64,000 bases of DNA, from the NCBI GenBank assembly GCA_030041535.1, contig JASHNR010000058.1:62001-126000 (forward strand). Reading direction: 5' to 3'. The position numbers and the translations under genes are program-made. Of this stretch, positions 17,056 to 26,621 are shown one piece after another; the first letter of the stretch is position 1, and the number at the start of each line of letters is the position of its first letter. Below the pieces are notes generated by a model. It saw only the letters and a list, made by a program, of their open reading frames with translations. It ran no database searches and was not told where the DNA came from. This DNA comes from Nitrosopumilaceae archaeon (lineage in GTDB: Archaea; Thermoproteota; Nitrososphaeria; Nitrososphaerales; Nitrosopumilaceae).

Positions 17056-18209
17056 TCTATCTAGATAATGCTGCATCTACGCCTGTTCATCAAAAAGTAG
17101 TAGATGAGATGATTCCCTACTTTAAAGAACAATACGGAAATCCGTCTTCCATACATAAGTTTGGCAGGACTGCTAATGTAGCCATCCAAAATGCTAGAAA
17201 GAGAATAGCTGATTTGATCAATGCAGACAGTAAAGAAATTCTTTTGACGTCAGGAGGTACTGAATCAAATAACGCCGCAATTTATGGCATAGTTTTTCAG
17301 GATAAAGGTAGACATATCATAACATCTTCTATAGAACATGATGCAATACTTGAACCTTGTAAATATCTTGAAAGAGAAGGATACAGAGTATCATATCTTC
17401 CAGTCGACAGATATGGTCTTGTAAATGTGGATGACGTTAGAAAAGAAATCTCACAAGATACATGCCTTATTACAATAATGTTTGCAAATAATGAGGTTGG
17501 AACCATTCAACCAATAAAAGAAATTGTCGGTGTAGCACATGACAACAACATAGTTTTCCACACAGATGCTGTTCAAGCAACAGGCAAAGTTCCAATTGAT
17601 GTTAAAGAACTGGGAGTTGATTTGCTTTCCATCTCTTCACATAAAATAAATGGTCCTAAGGGAGTAGGTGCACTATATCTTAGAAAAGGAATCACAATAT
17701 CTCCTCTCATACGAGGCGGAGGACAAGAAAATGGATTGAGATCAGGAACTGAAAATGTTGCAAGCATAGCAGGTTTTGGCATGGCTTGCAAGTTAGCAAA
17801 GGATTACATGAACCAAAACACATCTTCTTTCAGGAATCTAACTTCTCAACTGATCACACGAGTCCTATCAGAAATACCAGGAACTAACCTTAATGGGCAT
17901 ATTGAAAAGAGAATTCCTAATAATACTCACTTTACATTTCTTGGCGTAAATGGCGAGGATCTTATCATTAAACTTGATGAAAATAAAATTGCTGCTTCTA
18001 CAGGCTCGGCATGCTCTGTACGAGTGCAGAAGGCATCACATGTACTTAGGGCAATGGGCTTTTCACATGAACAGATAACTGGTTCTCTACGTTTGACCGT
18101 GGGAACTACTAACACTGAAGAAGAGATAGACGAGACTGTAGAAGTATTAAAGAAAGTAGTACAAGAGCTCCGTACTGTTTCCCCCTACAAGAACAAGTAT
18201 AATTTCTAG
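17052..18209 (+). CDS. Cysteine desulfurase (NifS/IscS family)
   Basis: 385-residue PLP-dependent class V aminotransferase-fold enzyme. N-terminus IYLDNAASTPVH is typical. The PLP lysine lies in SISSHKINGPKGVG and the catalytic loop is TGSACSVRV. It removes sulfur from cysteine as a protein-bound persulfide. TTG start overlaps the larE TGA (TTGA). Being the last gene of the lar operon it may supply sulfur to cofactor assembly or to reload LarE, but it could equally serve Fe-S cluster or tRNA thiolation; the sequence does not decide between these. Confidence 0.92.
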   Translation: MIYLDNAASTPVHQKVVDEMIPYFKEQYGNPSSIHKFGRTANVAIQNARKRIADLINADSKEILLTSGGTESNNAAIYGIVFQDKGRHIITSSIEHDAILEPCKYLEREGYRVSYLPVDRYGLVNVDDVRKEISQDTCLITIMFANNEVGTIQPIKEIVGVAHDNNIVFHTDAVQATGKVPIDVKELGVDLLSISSHKINGPKGVGALYLRKGITISPLIRGGGQENGLRSGTENVASIAGFGMACKLAKDYMNQNTSSFRNLTSQLITRVLSEIPGTNLNGHIEKRIPNNTHFTFLGVNGEDLIIKLDENKIAASTGSACSVRVQKASHVLRAMGFSHEQITGSLRLTVGTTNTEEEIDETVEVLKKVVQELRTVSPYKNKYNF

Positions 18210-18211
18210 AT

Positions 18212-21200
18212 TTATTGAGATAAGACCTGGAATTGGTACCCATCTTTCTCAGATAGGGGAACTGGAGAATCCATTCCATCCCATACATATACTTCAGCAG
18301 AATAGTTTCCCGGAATAGTTGGAGTCCATTGAATTTGCTCATTTACTTCATTTGATGGGTTTATTGTATCATTAACCCATTTCAGGTATACAACTTCACC
18401 TTGACTGTCTTTTACTTGAACAATGTATGAAATTTTCTGATCATTTTGATAATCGCCATTTGAAATAATATCCTTGAAGGTTATTGTCTGACCTACCTTA
18501 GGACTTTGTAACAGAGGAAGTCCATTTATGTCACTAATTTGCGCAGCTTGGCTAATATTTGAAAGATATCCTTCTTGTGAAACATTGGATTGATATGTTT
18601 GAGGTGACGTTTGGGATGTCTGAGTAGATGATGAATTTGTTTGTGAAGACGAAGCAACCGTTGAACCTATTATGACGGTTCTACCGAGAGCATCCATAAA
18701 ATCATGGTACCAAGCTTGTACTGATCCTCCAATAGGCGATATCAAGGCAGTTCCATCTTCGTTACATATCCAAGATGGCATCTTGAATATCCCTTGGAAT
18801 GTTCCTGAACCTGGTGCAGTTTCAGTAAGTGTAAAACCTGTAGCGGCAAGTCCCCCATAAAATACTCCATTTATTGTACATTGATGAAATCTAAAACCCT
18901 TTATCCATACCTCAAGAAGTATATTTCCACTAGCATCTCCTACCGTATCCACTGCAGGAGAATTTGGATCGCTTACAGTTGTAAACGATTGGATAGTACT
19001 GTCGTCAGATACAAGATCTGGATCGTATAATGTTATTATCACTGGCGAGCCAATGTTATAATTTGCAGAATTAAGCGTTACTGTCGCTGTTGTTGTTGGA
19101 AGACTGTTTTTTGAGGTAACAGTAGTTTGTTGCCCAGCCGATGAACCTGAAATAGAAAAGTTGATTCCATTTTCACCTACCATTTGGCCATTTACAAAAA
19201 ATACGATATTGCTACCAAATGTCTGTAGACTTTTTATCAGATTTGGATCAAATTGATTTAATTGATTTGCTTCCACATATGAAATTGTACCCGTAAAAAT
19301 ACCCGAGCCGGCAGCTGTTTCTTGAAGTTCAGCACGATACACAGCATTATTCACTGTTTGCCCATTTTGCATGCCAAAAGAAAATAGATCGAAAACGATT
19401 GGTTGCACATCAGTTTCATCTGAAATGTTACCGCCTATACTACCAAAATTAATTTCTAGATACACTGGAGAGGATGAAGATTGAGATTCGATTGAAGCTA
19501 CTGCAGTATCGCTTATTTGAACAAGACCATTTCCAGAAGAAATTGCACCAGGAGATAGGATTTGAACAGATGAACTACTAGACGCACTACCAAAATGAAG
19601 AGTCATACTAGTATCTGAGAAGGAATTAATTCCTAGCTGTTGTTGAAACGATCTTAAATCATAATTAATCCAGTTTGTTCCGTTAGAATTAGGTTGACTG
19701 ACATCTATGAACAGATCTTTTAGAGTAGCAGTAGTGATTCCAAGATTCAAGGTAACCTCATAAAAATTAGTAGACGGTGTCGATCTGGTATCTACCATTA
19801 ATCTGGCAGAGTTTGCGTCAGGAACACTAGAAGAAACAGAGATGGGGTTTGAAAGACTGTTTGAATTTGGATAAAAATTCACATCCGAAGCGCCAGTCAG
19901 TGTTATTGGGCTTCCAATCTTTAACGTGGGAACTACAGCGGAGCTTCTATAGTCATTTAGAATCTCAACAATTCCTGAGTTTAAAACCTGATTACTGTCA
20001 GAGAGTGTAATGGTTTGCTTTTGTCCTGGTCCAAACTGACCTTGACCAGAACCAAGAGTGAGACCAGCAGTAGATGTGGTGCCAGCAACGATAGATGTTG
20101 ATTGTTGATCATATTCTATGCTACCTGATTGTCCTCTAGGAGAATTCTGCAAAATGCCAATTGTAGAAACGCCATCATAATCACTCTCAAAAACTCCAGT
20201 GTTTGGGCCAGTTTCTACAAATGTTACTAATTGGTTGTAAGTTATTCCATTTGCGGTTATAGATGAGCTGGTTTGAAGGTTGTTTGTCTTCAGGTTAACA
20301 ACACTACCAAGATTCATTTCCACCTTTCCATTATTCTGAAAACCTAAGCTACTAAGATAGGGTGCAAGATTTACAAGCCCTGAGATATTACTTCCGCCAG
20401 ATTCTGAAAATGCTTGATAGAAAGTTGCTTCAGGATTGTTGACATTAAATGTCCACGAATCTATTGTAGTTGGATCCTCATCTAATTGAATATCATTTAT
20501 TGTTGCAAAAACGTCAGAGCCTGCAGAATATGCATTCCTATCAAGGGTTACGGAAATATTTGGAATTTCAGAGTACGTAAGATCAACACTTTGTGTTCCG
20601 GTAGCAGCATTGTATTCTACATTAACATCATTACTAAGTGAGAAAAGTTGAATGACTGGCCATATATTTTGATTAATTCCAATTTGGCCTACACTTACAT
20701 TTGGATTTGTATTCAAAGAAGGAGGATTTTTAACTACATTATTCTGATTAACAGATGGCGGTTGTGGAGTACCACTACATGAGTTAAACGATGCAAGTCC
20801 TTGAGTGGTGCCTGAAAGACCACTAGAGTCTGGAATTGCAATACCGTCAGTTTGCGAAAAGTCAACCCCCAGTACAGATGGAGGAGTAGATCCGGAGCAG
20901 AAAACTCCAAAGTCCAAGTTTTGGCCCGGCGTACCGCCCAATGCTATTTGATCTGCCTGCTTAGCCGCATCAGTATTAGCAAAAAATGCATACCAATAAC
21001 CATCTGATCCTTGAGCCATAGTAAGTTGTCTTCCATTTACATTGACATTAGGTTCGCCTTGAGCTTGATTCAGTTGAGTATTATCCCCTTCTATTATTAC
21101 TTCAACTACCATTGCACCAGAGAAATGATTTTGAAAAACGCTATTTTCTGCAGATACGAATAGATTTGGCTGATCTGAGTATCCCTTTACATTATATGAT

Positions 21201-21310
21201 AACATAGATGGAAAGACGAGCAGTGTAACTAATACAATAGCCCACGTTTTATACAACAATATAATAGTGAAATCATTCTTGGAATTAATCCTGTCGAATA
21301 ATTCATACAT
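18212..21310 (-). CDS. Large secreted S-layer-like protein with repeated Ig-like modules
   Basis: 1032 residues. A hydrophobic segment near residues 24-42 acts as signal peptide or anchor. The rest is Ser/Asn/Thr/Gln-rich with few charged residues. A module signature ET(G/A)xxxGxF recurs three times: ETGPNTGVFESD (about 366), ETAAGSGIFTGT (about 662) and ETAPGSGTFQGIF (about 829). Strands of the type LDRNAYSAGSDV and LNSANYNIGSPV precede modules. The C-terminal 100 residues form another Ig-like domain. This signature is, to my knowledge, seen in large thaumarchaeal surface proteins including S-layer candidates. There is no PEFG-CTERM and no obvious C-terminal membrane helix. It ends three bases from the convergent cysteine desulfurase end. 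Confidence 0.78.
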   Translation of the reverse strand: MYELFDRINSKNDFTIILLYKTWAIVLVTLLVFPSMLSYNVKGYSDQPNLFVSAENSVFQNHFSGAMVVEVIIEGDNTQLNQAQGEPNVNVNGRQLTMAQGSDGYWYAFFANTDAAKQADQIALGGTPGQNLDFGVFCSGSTPPSVLGVDFSQTDGIAIPDSSGLSGTTQGLASFNSCSGTPQPPSVNQNNVVKNPPSLNTNPNVSVGQIGINQNIWPVIQLFSLSNDVNVEYNAATGTQSVDLTYSEIPNISVTLDRNAYSAGSDVFATINDIQLDEDPTTIDSWTFNVNNPEATFYQAFSESGGSNISGLVNLAPYLSSLGFQNNGKVEMNLGSVVNLKTNNLQTSSSITANGITYNQLVTFVETGPNTGVFESDYDGVSTIGILQNSPRGQSGSIEYDQQSTSIVAGTTSTAGLTLGSGQGQFGPGQKQTITLSDSNQVLNSGIVEILNDYRSSAVVPTLKIGSPITLTGASDVNFYPNSNSLSNPISVSSSVPDANSARLMVDTRSTPSTNFYEVTLNLGITTATLKDLFIDVSQPNSNGTNWINYDLRSFQQQLGINSFSDTSMTLHFGSASSSSSVQILSPGAISSGNGLVQISDTAVASIESQSSSSPVYLEINFGSIGGNISDETDVQPIVFDLFSFGMQNGQTVNNAVYRAELQETAAGSGIFTGTISYVEANQLNQFDPNLIKSLQTFGSNIVFFVNGQMVGENGINFSISGSSAGQQTTVTSKNSLPTTTATVTLNSANYNIGSPVIITLYDPDLVSDDSTIQSFTTVSDPNSPAVDTVGDASGNILLEVWIKGFRFHQCTINGVFYGGLAATGFTLTETAPGSGTFQGIFKMPSWICNEDGTALISPIGGSVQAWYHDFMDALGRTVIIGSTVASSSQTNSSSTQTSQTSPQTYQSNVSQEGYLSNISQAAQISDINGLPLLQSPKVGQTITFKDIISNGDYQNDQKISYIVQVKDSQGEVVYLKWVNDTINPSNEVNEQIQWTPTIPGNYSAEVYVWDGMDSPVPLSEKDGYQFQVLSQ

Positions 21311-21384
21311 ATTCTAATAGCCTCAAATAAATCACGAAATTAAGAAACAGCTAAGTTTTAACTAAGGCCTGCTGGAGCCCAAAC

Positions 21385-21918
21385 ATGGCAAAACCAAAAA
21401 CTATCTTGATAATTAGCGTAATTCTTGTAATAAGTGGTATAGCGATTTCATTTCTTCAATCTGAATCTGAAACTGATAGTTTGGCTAGTGCACAGCAAAG
21501 TCTGTCAGCAGGTTCATCGATGAATGTTAGTAAGAGTTTGGACCCTATAAAGAGTAAAGACGGAGTTTATTCAATTCAGATATCAGATTTTGAAGATGGC
21601 GATAATCTTGGTATTAGTGTTATTGATCCGAACGGGAATGCTATAACTACAAAATCAATAGTAAAAAGTCCATTTCAAGAAAATTTTACAATCTCTTCTA
21701 CAGGCATCTATGAGTTGAAGATACAGAATACAGCCCAGACAGATATGCAAGTGCTTGGAATTATTGGGTATTATCCACAAGGTGCAACCTTGTTTGATGT
21801 ATTAAGCATCATAATTTTAATAGTGGGCCTAAGCGGCCTTGCCATAGGCATGATGTATTTTATAAAAAATCGCGGTAGTTATAACCAAGACAAAAGAGGA
21901 CGTGCAGAGAATGAATAA
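21385..21918 (+). CDS. Membrane protein with extracytoplasmic beta domain
   Basis: 177 residues: a signal-anchor helix (about 7-24), an outside domain of beta character (about 45-125; GVYSIQISDFEDGDNLGISV, GIYELKIQNT) and a second transmembrane helix (about 137-158) with a short basic, cytosolic tail. The domain resembles small GOLD/Ig-like sandwich domains of other thaumarchaeal membrane proteins. It is divergent from the S-layer-like gene across 74 bases, which must hold both promoters; shared regulation is possible. Function unknown. Confidence 0.72.
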   Translation: MAKPKTILIISVILVISGIAISFLQSESETDSLASAQQSLSAGSSMNVSKSLDPIKSKDGVYSIQISDFEDGDNLGISVIDPNGNAITTKSIVKSPFQENFTISSTGIYELKIQNTAQTDMQVLGIIGYYPQGATLFDVLSIIILIVGLSGLAIGMMYFIKNRGSYNQDKRGRAENE

Positions 21919-22027
21919 AAACAAAAGAGAGATACAAACCGATGAAGAATTATATTTGAATATCTAAACATTATGAGATTTTGGGTGTTAATAGATTCCA
22001 TACAAAACGAAATAATCAATTATGATA

Positions 22028-22339
22028 CTAATTTAGAAATTGGTCTAGCTCAGTCAATCCATCAACCAAACTAGTGAAGTTTTCATCTGCTTCCATGATT
22101 TTATTGAGTTTATCTCTATCTACACTAAAACTTGTACTTTTTCTATCTTGTCGCACAATAACGAATCCATGTTCAGCAACATATGATAGTCTAGATTTTA
22201 TCTCATTTTCTGATATTTTCAATTTTTCAACAAGATAGATCGAATCCTTTTCACCATCCTCTAGTTCAGATAGAATTATCGAAACGTTAGGATCTACAAG
22301 TACATCCATCATTTGTCGTTTATCAAAATCTTCGTTCAT
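22028..22339 (-). CDS. Small winged-helix-like protein
   Basis: 103 residues with no membrane segment. The middle (about 20-75) has a winged-helix pattern: helix SIILSELEDG, helix DSIYLVEKL, recognition-type helix ENEIKSRLSYVAEHG and a wing FVIVRQDRKSTSFSVD. It lies 5 bases after the VWA gene on the same strand, so it is the last gene of a MoxR-VWA-wHTH operon. It may be the operon's regulator or a protein-interaction adaptor. Confidence 0.68.
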   Translation of the reverse strand: MNEDFDKRQMMDVLVDPNVSIILSELEDGEKDSIYLVEKLKISENEIKSRLSYVAEHGFVIVRQDRKSTSFSVDRDKLNKIMEADENFTSLVDGLTELDQFLN

Positions 22340-22344
22340 ATTTA

Positions 22345-23682
22345 CTAACCATGTTTTGAGCCAAGTAATCTTTTCTTGTTTGAGATGAAATCGCTTATTA
22401 GAATTTTATCAATTTTTTCAGGATTAATGTAATAAGCTCTTCCTTTTAGGTGCTTTTCTAGATTTTCAACATAGCTTAGGAGCTCTTCCTCTTCACTTAC
22501 CATGATTGTATCAATCTCAATCCCCTCACGTTTGCATTTTTTTGCCTCCTGTAATGTTTTGGCATCAATAGCAGAATCGACTTGTTTGTACCTATAACAA
22601 AGATATACCATTTCATTTCTAATGTCCAGTTTTACTTCCCGCTCATTTTTTATTTTGGCAAGAATCACATCATCAGGTTTGTAAAAATGCGAATATGGTT
22701 TATCTGACAGGATTACATTTTTTTGAGATTCGTCATCTACAAAACATGCAGAGGGTTGACCGTCTGTAATCATAACTATACGTTTATTGTGTGAACCATC
22801 TTTTTTTAGAATCTTCAGAGCAAGCCGAAATGCCGCTTGGTAATTTGTATAATGTAAAAAATTATCATTTGCGTCAAAAGTTTTAAGGTATGGTATATCA
22901 CGTTGTTTAATTTCTGATGCTAGCGAACCAAAGCCTACAACGTAGATAGAGTCATTTGGAAAGAATTTCTTATTTAAAACATACAATGCCCATAGAGCTT
23001 TCTTTGCAGCTTCTATTCTAGTTCCTTCATCAGAACCAAGAGAGTATTTCATTGTAGAGCTCAAATCAATACAGTAGACAACTGCAACATTTACTTCTTC
23101 TCTTGTTTCAAATTTTTCAAAGTCTTCAAATTCTAATTGAATCGGTAATTCTGTTTTTAATCTCTTATGCCTAGATCTTTGTACAGAATTCAATATCGTC
23201 TTTGGTATGTCTAGATTTTTGATATCATCCCCAATCTCAAGTTTTTTTGTAGTATCCAATATAGTACTACCAGACCCCATGTTTTTTGTTTCATGAAGTC
23301 CAAACCCTCCTTCGTTTATTGCTTGTATTATATCCTCAAGCATTCTCTGACCAATTTCAAAAAATCCTTTGTTAGTAAGCCATCTTTTGTCATCTTTTAG
23401 GTAACCTTTTTTCTGAAGATATTTTGTTATTGGCTCATTACCATGAATGTTCAGCTCGTTTTTAGATTCTTCATCGGTTTCAGATTGCGATGGTTGTTCC
23501 TGTGTTATTCCCCGAAGTATTTTTTCCAAGTCCTGTACAGATGGTGTCTTCTCTTTTATCACTTGTTTTGCCATTGTCTTTAGAATTTTGCTTAGTTGTT
23601 CATTTGATACAGCTGAATCAGAACCTTTCGAATTTTTCTTTTCATTTAGAAAATAGAGAAAATTTACTATGCTATGCTGCAA
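22345..23682 (-). CDS. VWA-domain protein, partner of MoxR-type ATPase
   Basis: 445 residues. The N-terminal 190 residues are helical and charged. The von Willebrand A domain follows, with the MIDAS motif DLSST starting at Asp206 (last position Thr instead of the common Ser), a second-loop Thr in NYQAAFRLA and the third-loop Asp in MITDGQPSA. The domain binds a divalent metal and protein ligands. The gene overlaps the ATPase gene by 11 bases. Such ATPase/VWA pairs act as chaperones that insert metals or remodel protein complexes (CbbQ/CbbO, BchI/BchD, MoxR/VWA). The target is unknown here. Confidence 0.83.
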   Translation of the reverse strand: MQHSIVNFLYFLNEKKNSKGSDSAVSNEQLSKILKTMAKQVIKEKTPSVQDLEKILRGITQEQPSQSETDEESKNELNIHGNEPITKYLQKKGYLKDDKRWLTNKGFFEIGQRMLEDIIQAINEGGFGLHETKNMGSGSTILDTTKKLEIGDDIKNLDIPKTILNSVQRSRHKRLKTELPIQLEFEDFEKFETREEVNVAVVYCIDLSSTMKYSLGSDEGTRIEAAKKALWALYVLNKKFFPNDSIYVVGFGSLASEIKQRDIPYLKTFDANDNFLHYTNYQAAFRLALKILKKDGSHNKRIVMITDGQPSACFVDDESQKNVILSDKPYSHFYKPDDVILAKIKNEREVKLDIRNEMVYLCYRYKQVDSAIDAKTLQEAKKCKREGIEIDTIMVSEEEELLSYVENLEKHLKGRAYYINPEKIDKILISDFISNKKRLLGSKHG

Positions 23683-25306
23683 CGTATGCGCCTTCTTTCT
23701 TATCCAAAATCTTAGGTTCCACGTAACAAAGCCCGTCTAGAGCTAATTCCAGTATTGCAGACCTAAGCTCATGACGCATCAATTCAGAAAACACTAGAGA
23801 ATCTTGGTACACGTTGTGTTTGTTGGCTTGATTCACAAATTCACTCTGTTCAGACAATGTTTTTTGATAGATTTCATCTACCAATACTGATAGAGATTTA
23901 AAATTCTGGAGTTGATTTTCGTAAGAAGTTTCTAGACTATTAGAGCCTAAAATTGCTTGAGAAACTACAAAGGTTTTACCTGCAAATTCTGTTTTAATCA
24001 TATCAAAGATATTCTGTTCAACATTATTGAGATATTCAAGCGAGGTATCCTTTACTGCAATATCGATCAGATGTTTCAATGTTTTTTGGCGATTTTCTGT
24101 AGTGTCATCCAATTCAGCAAGTTCAAATTTAGCACATTGCTCTATACAGAAAATATCACTTGGCCTCGGTACCGGCAATATATTATGAGATAAGGATCTT
24201 GTTCTTTCAGCCTCACTAACCAATAGCTCAAGACTGTGAACGCTCATTCTCACACTGACGCCTTTATCCTGATTAATTTCATGACTTGAACGTGCATTTT
24301 GTGCAACTCTTGCCAAGACTTTGAGCATAAAAATAGGAATGAATGATTTTGGTACCTTAGATTCTTGGGCAATAATGAGCATTTCATGATTCAATGTTTT
24401 TGGATAATGTGTGTGTATGTGACTCTTTAATCTGTCATAGAGAGGCTCTATTATTTTACCTGCGTGTGTATAATCTATTGGATTTGCAGTGGCAAAAAAC
24501 GCAGTTTTTGGTTCAAAAATTACCGGGTAAGCGCCTGTAGTAAATCGTCCTTCTTGCAATACTGAAAGAAGAGAAACTTGCTTTCTGGTATCAAGTACTG
24601 GAAGTTCATCAATGCAAAATAGACCATGTTTTGCCTGCATTAGTTGTCCAGGAGAATAAGATTCAATCTCATACATTTCGGTTCCTTTTTTTATTATTTT
24701 TATTGCGTCAATTTGTCCCACTAGATCTTTTACAGAAATGTCAGGCGTTGCAAGAACATATTTGAATCTGTCTTTACCCCATAACCATTCTATTGGTGTT
24801 TCAAGTTTATTATTACGAATCTTTTCCATACTACTAGAATCCATGTAAAACCTAGGACTTGATATGGTGTTTTCCTTATCTTGTAGTAAGCAAAGTAATT
24901 CATGAGACGGTAGATCCATCGGACAATCATTTGTGATGCTTCCTCTTATCACAGGCATTGGCGAGAGCAAGTTTTCTGCAATTGTTTGAGCAATCCTTGT
25001 TTTTGCCTGGCCAATTTGACCCACTAGTATTACATCATGACATGACAGTATGGCACGATCAAGAGAAGGAATGACGTCACTATCAAATCCTATTATGCTA
25101 GGATACTTGATACTATTTGTCTTGATCTTTGAAATCAAGTTTCTTCGTAGTTGTTCTTTGGCACCTATTATCTTGTAATTGATTTGCAAGAGATCTCCTA
25201 ATGTCTTGACCTGTTTGTAATCCTCAGGAACGCCTGCCATTACTTCAGTGTATTTTGGCGTCGAATTGTAACTTTGATTAATAAGATTTTCAAGATCCTG
25301 CGTCAA
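23672..25306 (-). CDS. MoxR/BchI-type AAA+ ATPase
   Basis: 544 residues. Walker A is GQIGQAKT (Lys102), Walker B is GLFCIDELPVL, and sensor/arginine-finger stretches ATANPIDYTHAGKIIEPLYDRLKSH (given here only to mark the ANP and DRLK residues) are typical of the MoxR and Mg-chelatase BchI group. The C-terminal 200 residues are helical and longer than in simple MoxR proteins. It probably hydrolyses ATP to drive remodelling of a client held by the VWA partner. TTG start at 25306. First gene of the three-gene operon; the promoter must lie in the 84 bases shared with divergent rps13. Confidence 0.85.
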   Translation of the reverse strand: MTQDLENLINQSYNSTPKYTEVMAGVPEDYKQVKTLGDLLQINYKIIGAKEQLRRNLISKIKTNSIKYPSIIGFDSDVIPSLDRAILSCHDVILVGQIGQAKTRIAQTIAENLLSPMPVIRGSITNDCPMDLPSHELLCLLQDKENTISSPRFYMDSSSMEKIRNNKLETPIEWLWGKDRFKYVLATPDISVKDLVGQIDAIKIIKKGTEMYEIESYSPGQLMQAKHGLFCIDELPVLDTRKQVSLLSVLQEGRFTTGAYPVIFEPKTAFFATANPIDYTHAGKIIEPLYDRLKSHIHTHYPKTLNHEMLIIAQESKVPKSFIPIFMLKVLARVAQNARSSHEINQDKGVSVRMSVHSLELLVSEAERTRSLSHNILPVPRPSDIFCIEQCAKFELAELDDTTENRQKTLKHLIDIAVKDTSLEYLNNVEQNIFDMIKTEFAGKTFVVSQAILGSNSLETSYENQLQNFKSLSVLVDEIYQKTLSEQSEFVNQANKHNVYQDSLVFSELMRHELRSAILELALDGLCYVEPKILDKKEGAYVAA

Positions 25307-25390
25307 TATGCTAGGTACAGCAGAATTCTGATTTAAAGTATTATTATTTTAGTATGGTTTTTATCGGGGATAGAGGGGATTTTTCAATAC

Positions 25391-26026
25391 TTGTCTTCAC
25401 AAGAATTTAGACACATTGTCAGGATTGCAGGTAAAGATATACCTGGTGCTAAAAAGACGATAATAGGCATAAGTCAAGTAAAAGGAATGGGCTATAGTTT
25501 TGCAAAATCTATCTTAGACATATTAAAAATAAATCCTAACAGTAACGTAGGTTTTCTCACTGAGTCTCAAGTTGAAGAGATAGAAAAAGCAATGAGAAAT
25601 CCATCATCAGTTAATATTCCTCCATGGTTCCTTAACAGAAGAAAAGACATGGATTCTGGTAATAATCTACATTTGATTACTTCTGACATAGATTTCAATG
25701 TAAGAAATGATGTTGAAAGAGAAAAGGGAATGAATAGTTGGAGAGGATTTCGTCATACTTATGGATTAAAGGTAAGAGGACAAAGAACTCGTACAACTGG
25801 TAGAAAAGGCGGTGCAGTAGGAGTTCGCAAGGGTGGGAAGGTGTTACCAGCTGGTGCACCAGTTGAAGGCGCGGCAGCTCCTGCTGCAGGTGCCACAACA
25901 GCTCCCGCAGCTGCTACAACTGAGAAAGGCGCGGCAGCTCCTGCTACTACAAAAGGTGCAGCAGCTCCTGCAAAGGATACAAAATCTACTGCAAAACCAA
26001 CTGCTGCAGAAAAGAAGGCCAAATAG
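25391..26026 (+). CDS. rps13: 30S ribosomal protein S13 with Ala/Pro-rich tail
   Basis: 211 residues; archaeal S13 is usually about 150. Residues 1-150 are a standard S13 ([48 protein letters not shown]). The remaining 60 residues are low-complexity Ala/Pro/Thr/Lys repeats (KGAAAPA units), probably disordered and reaching out of the small-subunit head. Start is TTG (25391). It is followed nine bases later by rps4, as in the usual archaeal rps13-rps4-rps11 order, but rps11 and rpoD do not follow. Confidence 0.95.
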   Translation: MSSQEFRHIVRIAGKDIPGAKKTIIGISQVKGMGYSFAKSILDILKINPNSNVGFLTESQVEEIEKAMRNPSSVNIPPWFLNRRKDMDSGNNLHLITSDIDFNVRNDVEREKGMNSWRGFRHTYGLKVRGQRTRTTGRKGGAVGVRKGGKVLPAGAPVEGAAAPAAGATTAPAAATTEKGAAAPATTKGAAAPAKDTKSTAKPTAAEKKAK

Positions 26027-26035
26027 GTGAGATAG

Positions 26036-26575
26036 ATGGGAGATCATCCAAAGAATTCTCGCAAAATGTGGAGAAAACCAAAACGACCTCTAAATTATGA
26101 TCTATTGAATGAAGAACTATATGTTCTTGGTACTTATGGATTGAAGAACAAGAGAGAACTTTGGAAAGCACATACAGAACTTTCCAGAATAAGAAATCAA
26201 GCAAGATCTCTTTTGGCTTTGACACAAGAGGTAAGAAGCAATAAAGAACCAATTCTGATGAGATCATTGACACGAATAGGATTAGTAAAAAAAGATTCCA
26301 CCTTAGATGATGTTTTAAATCTGAAAGTAACCGATTTGTTATCACGCAGATTACAAACAGTGATTCAGAAAAAAGCCAATATCAAAAGTCCTTATCTTGC
26401 AAGACAGGCCGTTGTACATGGACATGTCATGATAGGAGAGAGGACAATAAACATCCCATCATATACGGTCACGGTAGAAGAAGAAAACCAAGTGGGTTTA
26501 TCGCCGGAGGTAGACTTGGGCAAAGTCAAGCAAAAACCCGCTGAAGAAGTAAAAACCGAACAGCCAGCCGAGTAA
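26036..26575 (+). CDS. rps4: 30S ribosomal protein S4
   Basis: 179 residues. The N-terminus GDHPKNSRKMWRKPKRP and the S4 RNA-binding domain ARQAVVHGHVMIGERTINIPSY are characteristic. The C-terminus has an acidic/Lys-rich extension beyond the S4 domain. A ribosome-binding sequence (AGGTGAG, 26026-26032) lies just before the ATG, overlapping the end of rps13, consistent with translation from an internal operon site. S4 nucleates 16S rRNA folding. Confidence 0.96.
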   Translation: MGDHPKNSRKMWRKPKRPLNYDLLNEELYVLGTYGLKNKRELWKAHTELSRIRNQARSLLALTQEVRSNKEPILMRSLTRIGLVKKDSTLDDVLNLKVTDLLSRRLQTVIQKKANIKSPYLARQAVVHGHVMIGERTINIPSYTVTVEEENQVGLSPEVDLGKVKQKPAEEVKTEQPAE

Positions 26576-26621
26576 AACATACACAATTATTATTTATACA
26601 GAAATGACATAAAATAGCGAT

